Of a stretch of 12,360 nt of DNA, positions 1-6,451 are shown piece by piece. The notes under the pieces were generated by a model that saw nothing but the letters and a program-made list of their open reading frames with translations, did not search any database and was not told where the DNA came from. Within the stretch, counting starts at the first letter, position 1, and every line of letters starts with the position of its first letter. The stretch comes from Methanosarcinales archaeon (GTDB taxonomy: Archaea > Halobacteriota > Methanosarcinia > Methanotrichales > Methanotrichaceae), in assembly GCA_013415595.1 (NCBI GenBank), contig JAAEEW010000191.1, forward strand, positions 1 to 12,360. The letters are read 5' to 3'. The position numbers and the translations under genes were made by a program.

Positions 1-2
1 AG

Positions 3-359
3 AGGAGGGTCTTCGGGTCGGTGTCCAATCCGAGCATCCTGGATCGAATACGAGGTTCCACCGAGATATTCGAGCTGGGGACCATCGCCGGCATCTCCGG
101 GTCCATCATGAACGAGTGCCGCATCAAGTCCCTGCCTGCCGTCTGCCTGCTGGGGGAGACCATAAGCGAAGAGCCCGACCCCCGGGCGGCGGCTGCCACC
201 ATCGAGGCCCTGAACAAGATATACGGGCTGGACGTGAGCACGTCCAAGCTCATGGAGAGGGCCAGCGAGATCGAGCTGCAGATGCACCAGCTGGCCGAGC
301 AGGTGAAGAGCACTGCCCAGGAAGAGGTCCCGGGGAAGGAGTTCCCCATGTACGGGTGA
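3..359 (+). CDS. PAC2-family proteasome assembly chaperone homologue, C-terminal part (5' truncated)
   Basis: The reading frame is open from the left edge, so this is the C-terminal 118 residues of a longer gene. The fragment has G-T-I-A-G-I-S-G, then a CLLGET motif followed by DPRAA and a helix with KIYGLDVSTSKL, and ends in a charged helix. This layout is typical of the archaeal PAC2/COG2047-type family (ATP-grasp-like fold), related to eukaryotic proteasome assembly chaperones. The family is thought to be cytosolic; its archaeal function is not firmly established. A GTG at 21 could be mistaken for the start, but the homologous sequence continues in frame upstream (RRVFGSV), so it is probably internal. 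The stop codon overlaps the start of the DUF473 gene (TGATG), which suggests translational coupling. Family assignment is by recognised motif pattern only. Confidence 0.72.
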   Translation, partial: RRVFGSVSNPSILDRIRGSTEIFELGTIAGISGSIMNECRIKSLPAVCLLGETISEEPDPRAAAATIEALNKIYGLDVSTSKLMERASEIELQMHQLAEQVKSTAQEEVPGKEFPMYG

Positions 360-754
360 TGTCCATGATCTGCTTTGCACTGACCGGCATAACCAGACAG
401 GTCATTCAGGACCTGATAAAGAACAGGATAAGAACCGTGGAGATCAGGAGCCCTCACAACTTCTACACCCTGCAGGGCGTGGACGTGGGCGACCCCATCT
501 TCGTAACCCCCGCCAGCCACACCGACGTGATACCGGGCACCAGCGGACTTATCACCAGGGTAAACGAGCTGCAGATCATGACCCACCGCATGGTCCAGTC
601 CGGCGAGAACTACTACGAGGAGATCGAGTCCCAGGCGGCCCGGGCTCAGCTACAGCTCGTCAGCTACGGCCGGGTCAGGACGGTCAAGGGCGGGGGATTC
701 GCCTCGCCTATGAGCCTGGAAGTGGACGAGGTCCGCTACTGCGACGCCAGGTGA
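359..754 (+). CDS. DUF473 family protein
   Basis: This is a 131-residue protein starting M-S-M-I-C-F-A-L-T-G-I-T. The pattern ALTGI, RTVEIRSPHNF, DVGDPIFVT, G-x-x-G-L-I-T-R-V and a late SGENYYEEIE segment matches what I recall of DUF473, a small uncharacterised family found mainly in methanogens. No signal peptide or membrane segment is visible, so it should be cytosolic. The ATG at 359 overlaps the upstream stop by one base (TGATG), which fixes the start and implies coupling to the PAC2-like gene; an ATG at 365 is a weaker alternative. A longer open frame runs back to 116 but is a shadow of the upstream gene, because the family-like sequence begins only here. The biochemical role is unknown; the early VGDPIFVT stretch looks like part of a small beta-barrel, but that is a guess. 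Confidence 0.75.
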   Translation: MSMICFALTGITRQVIQDLIKNRIRTVEIRSPHNFYTLQGVDVGDPIFVTPASHTDVIPGTSGLITRVNELQIMTHRMVQSGENYYEEIESQAARAQLQLVSYGRVRTVKGGGFASPMSLEVDEVRYCDAR

Positions 755-794
755 GAGCCCCAACCAGCGAGAGACATGGTCAGGTAGTTCAGAG

Positions 795-2270
795 GTGAGA
801 AGCGTAAAGGTACTGGCGGTAACCGGCAGGATGGCAGAGGAGGAGGTCAGGAGGTCGGTAGCCAAATCGAAGATTGGCGCCGACGTCCTGGTCCTGGACG
901 TGGACGTGGCGGCCTTCATCACCCCCGGCCTGCTGAGGAGAGCCGGGCCTGCCGGGTACGACCTGATTCTGATCCCCGGGGCCATCACCGCCGACTTCGG
1001 GGATGTGGAGGGGGAGCTGCAGACGGCCATCCGCCTGGGGCCCAAGCACGCCGTGGACCTGGGGGAGGTGGTGGACCAGGTGGCCGGTACGGATGAGGGC
1101 AATCGGGTGGAGCTCTCAAAGACTACTCCGGCCTGCGTCCTCCTGGCCGACCGGCTGGCAGAGAAAGCCCGGGCCCTCCTGCAAAGCCTGGAGGAGAGGG
1201 CCGGATGCCACATCACGATCAAAGGGCAGAAGGTCGGCGGAACCAGCCGCATGAAGGTCCTGGCGGAGATCGTGGACTCGACCAGCCTGGACGAGGCCCT
1301 TTTGCAGGCCCGCATTCGCTATTACCAGGAGCAGGGGGCGGACATGATCGACCTGGGAGTCCCCCTGGATGCCAGCCCCGCCGACGTGGAGAGGACTGTC
1401 TCCCTGGCCAGGAAGGCCACCGATCTGCCGGTGAGCGTGGACACGGTGATTCCGGATCTGATACTGGCCGGGGCCCGGGCCGGGGCCGATCTGATCCTGA
1501 GCCTTAATGGGGAGAACATCTCTGTGGTGGGGCCGACCCTGGCCGGGCTGGAGGTGCCGACGGTGGTCATTCCCGGGCCCAAAAGCTCCCTGCAGGAGAA
1601 TATGGACCGGGCGAGGACTCTAGGAATCGATGTCATCGCCGACCCGGTCCTAAGCCCGCCGCTGCAGGGTCTGGCGGCCTCCCTGGTCGACTACCTGGCC
1701 TACCACCGCTCGAGCCCTCAAACGCCTATCTTCTTTGGAGTGGGCAACGTCACCGAGCTGATCGATGCCGACAGCCAGGGGGTCAACGGCCTGCTGGCGG
1801 CCCTGGGGGCGGAGGTGGGGGCCAGCATTCTGTTCGTCCCCGAGTACAGCCCCAAGGCCACAGGAAGCGTGCGGGAACTGCGGACGGCCTCGGAGATGAT
1901 GGCTGTGGCCCTGGAGAGGAAGAGCCCGCCCAAAGACCTGGGGATAGATCTGCTGCTGCTGAAAGAGAAGAGGAGACGGCCGGGGGGGGAAATGCCGGAA
2001 GAGTGGACGGAGGCCGGCGATTCCAGCGGCCCCCATCGCGAGATGGACCCCGCCGGACCCTTCCGCATTGCTCTTTGCGGGGAGAGAATCCTGGCCGTGC
2101 ACGAGAGGGCGACGATCGCTGGAAAAAGCGCCCGGGAAATGCTGAAGGCCATCATCGATAAGGGGCTGGTGACCAGGCTGGACCATGCCGGCTACCTGGG
2201 CCGGGAGCTGGAGAGGGCGGAACTGGCCTTGAGGCTGGGCCGGAGCTGTGCCCAGGACGATCAGTTCTAG
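795..2270 (+). CDS. dihydropteroate synthase-like protein (DHPS-related, with DUF4346-like C-terminus)
   Basis: This 491-residue protein has three parts. Residues about 1-150 form an N-terminal domain (LAVTGRMAEEEVRR, then LILIPGAITADF). Residues about 150-390 are a TIM-barrel resembling the pterin-binding fold: QGADMIDLGVP near 184 stands where true DHPS has its DIGGES-like strand, PVSVDT near 213 is the following strand, and FFGVGNVTELIDADS lies near 315. After a low-complexity linker (about 392-425), the last 65 residues (LDHAGYLGRELERAELAL, ending CAQDDQF) resemble DUF4346. The family occurs in methanogens and H4MPT-using methylotrophs; a part in tetrahydromethanopterin synthesis is often proposed but is not shown by this sequence. 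The start is GTG at 795; no better start precedes the conserved VKVLAVTG. It follows the DUF473 gene by 40 bases, so one transcript is plausible. Confidence 0.82.
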   Translation: MRSVKVLAVTGRMAEEEVRRSVAKSKIGADVLVLDVDVAAFITPGLLRRAGPAGYDLILIPGAITADFGDVEGELQTAIRLGPKHAVDLGEVVDQVAGTDEGNRVELSKTTPACVLLADRLAEKARALLQSLEERAGCHITIKGQKVGGTSRMKVLAEIVDSTSLDEALLQARIRYYQEQGADMIDLGVPLDASPADVERTVSLARKATDLPVSVDTVIPDLILAGARAGADLILSLNGENISVVGPTLAGLEVPTVVIPGPKSSLQENMDRARTLGIDVIADPVLSPPLQGLAASLVDYLAYHRSSPQTPIFFGVGNVTELIDADSQGVNGLLAALGAEVGASILFVPEYSPKATGSVRELRTASEMMAVALERKSPPKDLGIDLLLLKEKRRRPGGEMPEEWTEAGDSSGPHREMDPAGPFRIALCGERILAVHERATIAGKSAREMLKAIIDKGLVTRLDHAGYLGRELERAELALRLGRSCAQDDQF

Positions 2271-2279
2271 GGCAGAAGA

Positions 2280-2288
2280 TTTAAAATA
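2280..2288 (+). promoter_or_regulatory. TATA box of the 2313 gene
   Basis: TTTAAAATA lies just after the DHPS-like stop. Its centre is about 29 bases before the ATG at 2313. Archaeal transcription usually starts about 25 bases downstream of the TATA centre, so the message would have almost no leader. Confidence 0.5.
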
Positions 2289-2312
2289 ACAATATTCCAT
2301 CCCCAGGTGACA

Positions 2313-3209
2313 ATGAACCAGAAGGATTTCGCAAAAGTCTTCGCCATCCTCGTCGGCGCGATCATGATCTTCTCGGCATTCGCCAGCTTCGTCATGCGCG
2401 GTGGAGATCCCGCTGAGGGAGGAGATACGTCGTCCCTGGACCAGGGCTCCCTCGAGGATTTCGGACGGAACGGCAGGCTGGTGGACATGAGCTTCGCCAG
2501 CCTGCAAGATGTGCTGCAGATGTGCCCTGAAGAGACCGTGCTCGCATACTGGATCGACGCGGATGCTTCCCAGAACCTGACTGAAGCTGCCAGAGCAGCC
2601 ATACCCCCGGCCATACCACCGGGCCTGGGTCTGCGTTACGGCAGCAGCCTTTACCCCAACAAGATATCCAGGATGGCCACTGCCCTGATGAACGATAGCT
2701 GGCTGGAGTTCCACTGGGTCAGGCCCTTCAGCGTGGGATACCAGAGCCTGGTGATTCCCTACGACGGATTCATGATCATCCCCAGCAACGCCGATTTCTC
2801 CACAGTCATCGGCAAGCCCATCCTCATCGGCCCCCAGCCCAACCTGGAGATGGTGCTGGACGTGATCTCCGGCGACTTCCCCACGGACCTGTTCACCCTG
2901 CCCTATGATGAGGCGGCCGACCTGCAGATTGCAGGGCTGGGAAAATCCCTTGCGGCAGAGTCTATCTTTGCCAGGCCTCTGGGCGGAGACTACGAGGAGT
3001 TCTACGTCGGCCTCACCGCCTCGGGCGCTGATGGCTACGCTTTGATTGCCAGGTACATCTCCCCGGGCACAGCCGCCTCGGGAAGGGCGAACCAGATCGC
3101 CACCCAGTTCGGCCTGGCCGTCTCTACGGAGGCTGACACGCTGACTGTAGAGGGCAGCGTGGGCCAGGACAGGCTGACGGATCTGCTATCGGCGCTTCTC
3201 GCGCCGTAG
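2313..3209 (+). CDS. membrane-anchored protein of unknown function
   Basis: I do not recognise this 298-residue protein. Residues about 7-28 are a hydrophobic segment (FAKVFAILVGAIMIFSAFASFV) followed by a charged, Gly/Asp/Ser-rich linker, which suggests an N-terminal anchor or uncleaved signal with the rest outside the cell. The remainder is a mixed alpha/beta domain with several GLG and GxxG turns and only one cysteine (MCPEE, near residue 69), ending in a predicted helix (QDRLTDLLSALLAP). Two starts are possible. GTG at 2307 lies inside AGGTGA (2305-2310), which looks more like the ribosome site for ATG at 2313, so I chose the latter. The gene sits alone between the DHPS-like gene and the ribosomal cluster, with its own TATA box. 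It is probably lineage-restricted. Confidence 0.75.
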   Translation: MNQKDFAKVFAILVGAIMIFSAFASFVMRGGDPAEGGDTSSLDQGSLEDFGRNGRLVDMSFASLQDVLQMCPEETVLAYWIDADASQNLTEAARAAIPPAIPPGLGLRYGSSLYPNKISRMATALMNDSWLEFHWVRPFSVGYQSLVIPYDGFMIIPSNADFSTVIGKPILIGPQPNLEMVLDVISGDFPTDLFTLPYDEAADLQIAGLGKSLAAESIFARPLGGDYEEFYVGLTASGADGYALIARYISPGTAASGRANQIATQFGLAVSTEADTLTVEGSVGQDRLTDLLSALLAP

Positions 3210-3215
3210 CGCAAC

Positions 3216-3223
3216 CTTTTTAC
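3216..3223 (+). promoter_or_regulatory. possible TATA box of the ribosomal cluster
   Basis: CTTTTTAC lies 7 bases after the preceding stop and is the only TATA-like stretch before rpl7ae. It would place transcription start near 3245 and give a leader of about 60 bases, long enough to carry the kink-turn-like element. The match to an archaeal TATA consensus is weak. Confidence 0.35.
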
Positions 3224-3255
3224 GTGGGGAGAGTCAGCCTGATCTGCCTAAGGCA

Positions 3256-3296
3256 CTTTTGCGATGAATGATGACGGGCAGTCTGCCCTGAAGGAG
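3256..3296 (+). promoter_or_regulatory. kink-turn-like box C/D hairpin in the rpl7ae leader, overlapping the Shine-Dalgarno site
   Basis: TGATGA (box C type, 3269-3274) and CTGA (box D type, 3288-3291) enclose a 5-bp hairpin, GGGCA (3276-3280) with TGCCC (3284-3288) and loop GTC. Placing GA 3273-3274 opposite GA 3290-3291 gives the tandem sheared G-A pairs of a kink-turn, followed by one C-U mismatch and five Watson-Crick pairs. The A of CTGA is the first base of the Shine-Dalgarno AAGGAG (3291-3296). CTTTT (3256-3260) could pair with AGGAG (3292-3296), hiding the ribosome site, but that needs a 12-base bulge instead of the usual three. L7Ae binds kink-turns, and autoregulation through a leader kink-turn is known in other archaea. 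That it works here is inference. Confidence 0.55.
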
Positions 3297-3305
3297 AATG
3301 AGATA

Positions 3306-3674
3306 ATGGCAAAACCAATATACGTCAGATTTGATGTTCCAACCGAGCTGGCCTCTAAGGCTCTGGATGCCCTGGAGATGGCCCGAAACACAGGACGAGT
3401 TAAGAAGGGAACCAACGAGGCTACCACGGCAATCGAGCGCGGCGTGGCCAAGCTGGTGATCATTGGCGAAGATGTGGAACCGCCCGAGATAGTGGCTCAT
3501 ATACCGCCTCTTTGCGAGGAGAAGAACACTCCTTACGTCTACGTGAAGAAACAGAGCGACATCGGCTCGGCCACCGGTCTTGGAGTACGGAGCGCAGCCG
3601 CAGCCATAGTAGAACCAGGCAAGGGCAAGGAGATCCTCGAAGAGGTCGTCCAGAAAGTCCAGGCCTTGAAGTAG
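3306..3674 (+). CDS. rpl7ae: large-subunit ribosomal protein L7Ae (eL8)
   Basis: This 122-residue protein matches archaeal L7Ae at the family's usual length. It begins M-A-K-P-I-Y-V-R-F-D-V-P and carries the RNA-binding signature GRVKKGTNEATTAIERG (about residues 30-46), then AKLVIIGEDVEPPEIVAHIPPLCEEK and YVYVKKQSDIGSATGL. L7Ae binds kink-turns in 23S rRNA and is also a core subunit of archaeal box C/D and H/ACA RNPs and of RNase P. The start is ATG 3306, nine bases after AAGGAG (3291-3296); an in-frame ATG at 3264 would add 14 residues foreign to the family and would read through the leader hairpin. It is the first gene of the cluster with rps28e, rpl24e and ndk. The leader element suggests control by its own product. 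Confidence 0.97.
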   Translation: MAKPIYVRFDVPTELASKALDALEMARNTGRVKKGTNEATTAIERGVAKLVIIGEDVEPPEIVAHIPPLCEEKNTPYVYVKKQSDIGSATGLGVRSAAAAIVEPGKGKEILEEVVQKVQALK

Positions 3675-3680
3675 GTGATT
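3673..3680 (+). promoter_or_regulatory. ribosome-binding site of rps28e
   Basis: AGGTGATT begins inside the rpl7ae stop codon and ends four bases before the GTG at 3685. It complements the 3' end of archaeal 16S rRNA and decides this non-ATG start. Confidence 0.7.
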
Positions 3681-3684
3681 CCTC

Positions 3685-3894
3685 GTGGATGATAACGGCG
3701 TTCCGGCTGAAGTTATTGAGGTAATAGGCGTCACGGGGATGCACGGCGAGGCCACTCAGATCAAGTGCAGAATCCTGGAGGGGTCCAACAAAGGACGGAT
3801 CATCACCAGGAACTGCATGGGACCGGTGAGGATGGGAGACGTCCTGATGCTCCTCGAGACCGCACGTGAAGCCAAGAAACTGACCAGCAGGTGA
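3685..3894 (+). CDS. rps28e: small-subunit ribosomal protein S28e (eS28)
   Basis: This 69-residue protein has the full S28e pattern: AEVIEVIGVTGMHGEATQIKCRILEG, then NKGRIITRNCMGPVRMGDVLMLLETAREAKKL. It is an OB-fold protein of the small subunit near the mRNA exit channel, present in archaea and eukaryotes only. Translation starts at GTG 3685, supported by a strong ribosome site and normal family length. It lies 10 bases after rpl7ae and 6 bases before rpl24e. Its stop TGA lies within AGGTGAT (3889-3895), which also serves as the ribosome site of rpl24e, so the two are probably translationally coupled. Confidence 0.96.
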   Translation: MDDNGVPAEVIEVIGVTGMHGEATQIKCRILEGSNKGRIITRNCMGPVRMGDVLMLLETAREAKKLTSR

Positions 3895-3900
3895 TCTCAA

Positions 3901-4071
3901 ATGGAAGAGAGAAAGTGCTCGTTTTGCAGCAAGACGCTTGAGCCCGGTACTGGGAAACTTTACGCAAAGAAGGACGGTACCGTTTTCTACTTCTGTTCAT
4001 CCAAGTGCGAGAACAACGTGAAGCTGGGCAGGGTTACCAGGCGCATAAAGTGGGCCAGGAAGGGGGCATAG
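3901..4071 (+). CDS. rpl24e: large-subunit ribosomal protein L24e (eL24), small zinc protein
   Basis: This is a 56-residue gene, short enough for a length filter to miss. The product starts MEERKCSFC and carries a zinc finger with C6-x2-C9 and C32-x3-C36 (KCSFC near the start, FYFCSSKC in the middle), followed by the basic tail RRIKWARKGA. This is the full archaeal L24e zinc-ribbon domain, without the long extension of eukaryotic L24. The ATG at 3901 follows AGGTGAT (3889-3895) at five bases. The gene lies between rps28e and ndk, as expected for the euryarchaeal L7Ae-S28e-L24e-NDK order. The same frame continues past the stop TAG (4069-4071) into ndk, so ndk can begin no earlier than 4072. 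Confidence 0.96.
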   Translation: MEERKCSFCSKTLEPGTGKLYAKKDGTVFYFCSSKCENNVKLGRVTRRIKWARKGA

Positions 4072-4074
4072 AGC

Positions 4075-4524
4075 CTGGAGAGGACATTCGTCATGATCAA
4101 GCCCGACGGCGTGATGAGAGGGCTGGTGGGCAGGATCATTCAGAGGGTCGAGGAGAAGGGCTTCAAGATCGCGGCCATGAAGATGAACGTCATGAGCCAG
4201 GAGAGAGCCAAGGAGCATTACGCTGAGCACGTGGGCAAGAAGTTCTTCCAGGACCTGGTGGACTTCATAACCTCCGGACCCTCCGTGCAGATGGTGGTCG
4301 AGGGCAAGGGAGCCATCGCCGCCATGAGAAAGATGAACGGGGCTACCAATCCGGCAGAGGCCGCTCCTGGAACCATACGGGGCGACTTCGGGATAGAGAC
4401 CGGCAGGAATGTGGTTCACGGGTCCGACTCTCCGGCATCGGCTGCCAGGGAAATCGCCCTGCACTTCAGCCAGTCCGAGCTGCTGGACTACAACCGCATT
4501 GACGAGCCCTGGCTCTACGAGTGA
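4075..4524 (+). CDS. ndk: nucleoside diphosphate kinase, probable CUG start
   Basis: This enzyme transfers phosphate from ATP to other (d)NDPs through a phosphohistidine and keeps nucleotide pools balanced. Visible motifs are IKPDG with the conserved Lys, RGLVG, G-T-I-R-G-D-F and NVVHGSDS with the catalytic His. The family begins MERTFVMIKPDG. Here the codons before the first ATG (4093) read L-E-R-T-F-V, and the only start-like codon after the rpl24e stop is CTG at 4075. Starting there gives 149 residues and puts the catalytic His at 115; starting at ATG 4093 gives 143 residues and removes half of the first beta strand. AGGAAGGGGG (4057-4066) lies eight bases before the CTG; GGAGAGG (4077-4083) could instead serve the ATG. 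Fourth gene of the ribosomal cluster. Confidence 0.9.
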   Translation: MERTFVMIKPDGVMRGLVGRIIQRVEEKGFKIAAMKMNVMSQERAKEHYAEHVGKKFFQDLVDFITSGPSVQMVVEGKGAIAAMRKMNGATNPAEAAPGTIRGDFGIETGRNVVHGSDSPASAAREIALHFSQSELLDYNRIDEPWLYE

Positions 4525-4537
4525 TTGATTCTAAGGA

Positions 4538-4554
4538 GGCGGCAATACGCCGCC
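4538..4554 (+). terminator. hairpin after ndk
   Basis: GGCGGC (4538-4543) and GCCGCC (4549-4554) form a 6-bp all-GC stem around an AATAC loop, 14 bases after the ndk stop. No T-run follows directly; a short TTCTCTCGT comes soon after. It may end or attenuate the ribosomal transcript, or stabilise its 3' end. Confidence 0.4.
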
Positions 4555-4578
4555 GCCCAATTCTCTCGTGGGATACCT

Positions 4579-4602
4579 ATTTAAATCCAGTAAATATATA
4601 TG
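4579..4602 (+). promoter_or_regulatory. TATA region of infB
   Basis: Two TATA-like stretches lie in tandem: TATTTAAAT (4579-4587) and AAATATATATG (4592-4602). The first would place transcription start near 4607, giving a leader of about 33 bases that includes the ribosome site GAGGGG (4624-4629). This suggests infB has a promoter besides any read-through from ndk. Confidence 0.55.
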
Positions 4603-4639
4603 TATTCTTACAGAACTGTCTCTGAGGGGCGATCCGATT

Positions 4640-6451
4640 ATGCGGCAGAAGACTAAGAAGGGGAAGAAGTCCAAAGAGGACACGGAATCGAACCTCAGGA
4701 CGCCCATCGTCTGCGTAATGGGCCATGTAGATCACGGAAAGACCTCCCTGCTGGACAGGATTAGAGGGACCACCGTGGCCAAGTCCGAGGCCGGGCTGAT
4801 CACCCAGCATATAGGGGCTACAGAGATTCCCCTGGATCTGGTGGAGGACTTCTGCGGATCGAACTTCAGAGGATCCATGCAGGTTCCGGGGCTGCTTTTC
4901 ATAGATACTCCCGGGCACCACGCCTTCACCTCTCTGCGGAGCAGAGGGGGGGCCCTGGCCGACCTGGCCATACTCATCGTGGACGTCAACGACGGATTTC
5001 GGCCCCAGACCATCGAGTCCCTGAACATTCTGAAGCGTTTCAAGACCCCCTTCGTGGTGGCGGCCAACAAGATAGACCGCATATCAGGCTGGAGGGCCAC
5101 CGAGAACTCCCCCTTTGCCAGGACACTGCCCAACCAGAACGAACGGGTGCAAGAAGAGCTGGACACCAGGATCTACGAGCTGGTGGGAGAGCTTTACAAG
5201 TACGGATTTGACTCGAACCGCTACGACCGCATCCGGGACTTCACCCGCAACGTGGGAATAATACCTGTGAGCGCCATCACCGGGGAAGGAGTCCCTGACC
5301 TGCTGATGGTCCTGGTGGGGCTGGCCCAGCGTTTCTTGAAGGATAATCTGATGATTCAGTCCAGCGGCCCCGGGGTGGGGACCATACTGGAGGTCAAGGA
5401 GGAGAGGGGTCTGGGGACCACTCTGGACGTCATCCTCTACGACGGGGAGATCCGGGTGGGGGACAACATCATCGTCGGCACCTCCCGGGATCCAGTGGTG
5501 ACCAAGATCCGGGCTCTGCTTAAGCCCCGACCTCTGGCGGAGATCAGGAGCGAGGAGAGATTTTTGCCGGTGCGCCACGTGGTAGCGGCCAGCGGCATCA
5601 AGGTATCGGCGCCCAAGCTGGAAAACGCCCTGGCCGGCTCCACCATCCGGGTGGTGGGCCAGGAAGAGGATGCTGAAGCCCTGTCCAAGGAGATCAAGCA
5701 GGAGCTGGAAGCGGTGCGCATCGACACCGAGAGCGTAGGGGTGACCCTGAAGGCGGATACCATCGGCTCCCTGGAGGGGCTGGTGGGGGAGCTGAAGTCC
5801 AGGGAGATACCCATACATTCTGCCGACGTGGGACCCATCTCCAGGAGAGATATCATCAAGGCCAGCGCTCTGCAAGACCCCCTCCATTCCGCCGTCCTGG
5901 GGTTCAACGTCGATCTGCTGCCCGATGCCATATTCGAGATTCAGAAGGGGGACGTCCCCGTCTTTCAAAGCGACGTAATTTACACCCTCCTGGACAACTA
6001 CGAGGACTGGATCGAGGAGCGGAAGATGAGGATGGAGCAGGAGAGGCTGGAGGCCATAATCCGGCCGGGCTGCATCCGCCTGCTCCCGGACTGCGTCTTC
6101 AGGCAGTCCAAGCCGGCTATCGTGGGAGTGCAGGTGGTGGGCGGGGTGATAAGACATCAGGTCTCCCTGATCAGGCAGGATGGTGCGATGGTGGGCTCCA
6201 TCAAGGGCATTCAGGAGAGAAACGAGAACGTCGGCTCGGCCACTTCCGGTCAGGAGGTGGCAGTCTCCATCGACGGCCCCACCGTGGGAAGGCAGATCCA
6301 CGAAGGAGATATCCTCTACGTCAACATCCCGGAGAAGCACGCCCGGATCATCGAGCAGGAGCTCAAGCCCAAGATGTCTGATGACGAGCTCAACATCCTG
6401 GAGGAGTACCTGGATATCAGGCGGAAGAAGGACCCGTTCTGGGGAAGGTAA
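4640..6451 (+). CDS. infB: translation initiation factor IF-2 / aIF5B
   Basis: This 603-residue GTPase joins the ribosomal subunits and stabilises initiator tRNA. G1 is GHVDHGKT (28-35), the G2 threonine is in HIGAT (about 61), G3 is DTPGH (89-93), G4 is NKID (143-146) and G5 is SAITGEG (about 232). A beta-barrel domain II follows (ILEVKEERGLGTTLDVIL), then the domain III alpha/beta region (VGVTLKADTIGSLEGL) and domain IV (RPGCIRLLPDCVFRQSKPAIVGVQV), ending with a charged helix. A lysine-rich tail of about 20 residues replaces the long eukaryotic extension, and no intein interrupts the G domain. I chose ATG 4640 because GAGGGG (4624-4629) precedes it by 10 bases; an in-frame codon at 4568 lies upstream of the TATA boxes. 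It sits directly after ndk, a common euryarchaeal arrangement. Confidence 0.97.
   Translation: MRQKTKKGKKSKEDTESNLRTPIVCVMGHVDHGKTSLLDRIRGTTVAKSEAGLITQHIGATEIPLDLVEDFCGSNFRGSMQVPGLLFIDTPGHHAFTSLRSRGGALADLAILIVDVNDGFRPQTIESLNILKRFKTPFVVAANKIDRISGWRATENSPFARTLPNQNERVQEELDTRIYELVGELYKYGFDSNRYDRIRDFTRNVGIIPVSAITGEGVPDLLMVLVGLAQRFLKDNLMIQSSGPGVGTILEVKEERGLGTTLDVILYDGEIRVGDNIIVGTSRDPVVTKIRALLKPRPLAEIRSEERFLPVRHVVAASGIKVSAPKLENALAGSTIRVVGQEEDAEALSKEIKQELEAVRIDTESVGVTLKADTIGSLEGLVGELKSREIPIHSADVGPISRRDIIKASALQDPLHSAVLGFNVDLLPDAIFEIQKGDVPVFQSDVIYTLLDNYEDWIEERKMRMEQERLEAIIRPGCIRLLPDCVFRQSKPAIVGVQVVGGVIRHQVSLIRQDGAMVGSIKGIQERNENVGSATSGQEVAVSIDGPTVGRQIHEGDILYVNIPEKHARIIEQELKPKMSDDELNILEEYLDIRRKKDPFWGR

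Noticed and set aside
1650..2714. 354-codon minus-strand open frame
   Set aside because: It is antisense across two supported genes and their intergenic promoter, with no domain-like sequence.
3264..3305. N-terminal extension of L7Ae from the ATG at 3264
   Set aside because: The added residues are unlike the family, the segment forms the leader hairpin, and the ATG at 3306 has a good Shine-Dalgarno site.
4568..4639. 24-residue N-terminal extension of IF2
   Set aside because: It begins upstream of both TATA-like boxes and is not seen in the family; ATG 4640 has its own ribosome site.
4721..4760. Possible intein in the IF2 G1 motif, as in some other archaea
   Set aside because: The GHVDHGKT motif and the following residues are continuous and the protein has normal length.
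5084..6340. 418-codon open frame on the minus strand inside infB
   Set aside because: It is antisense to a certain gene, with His/Leu/Gly-rich composition typical of a shadow frame in GC-rich DNA.
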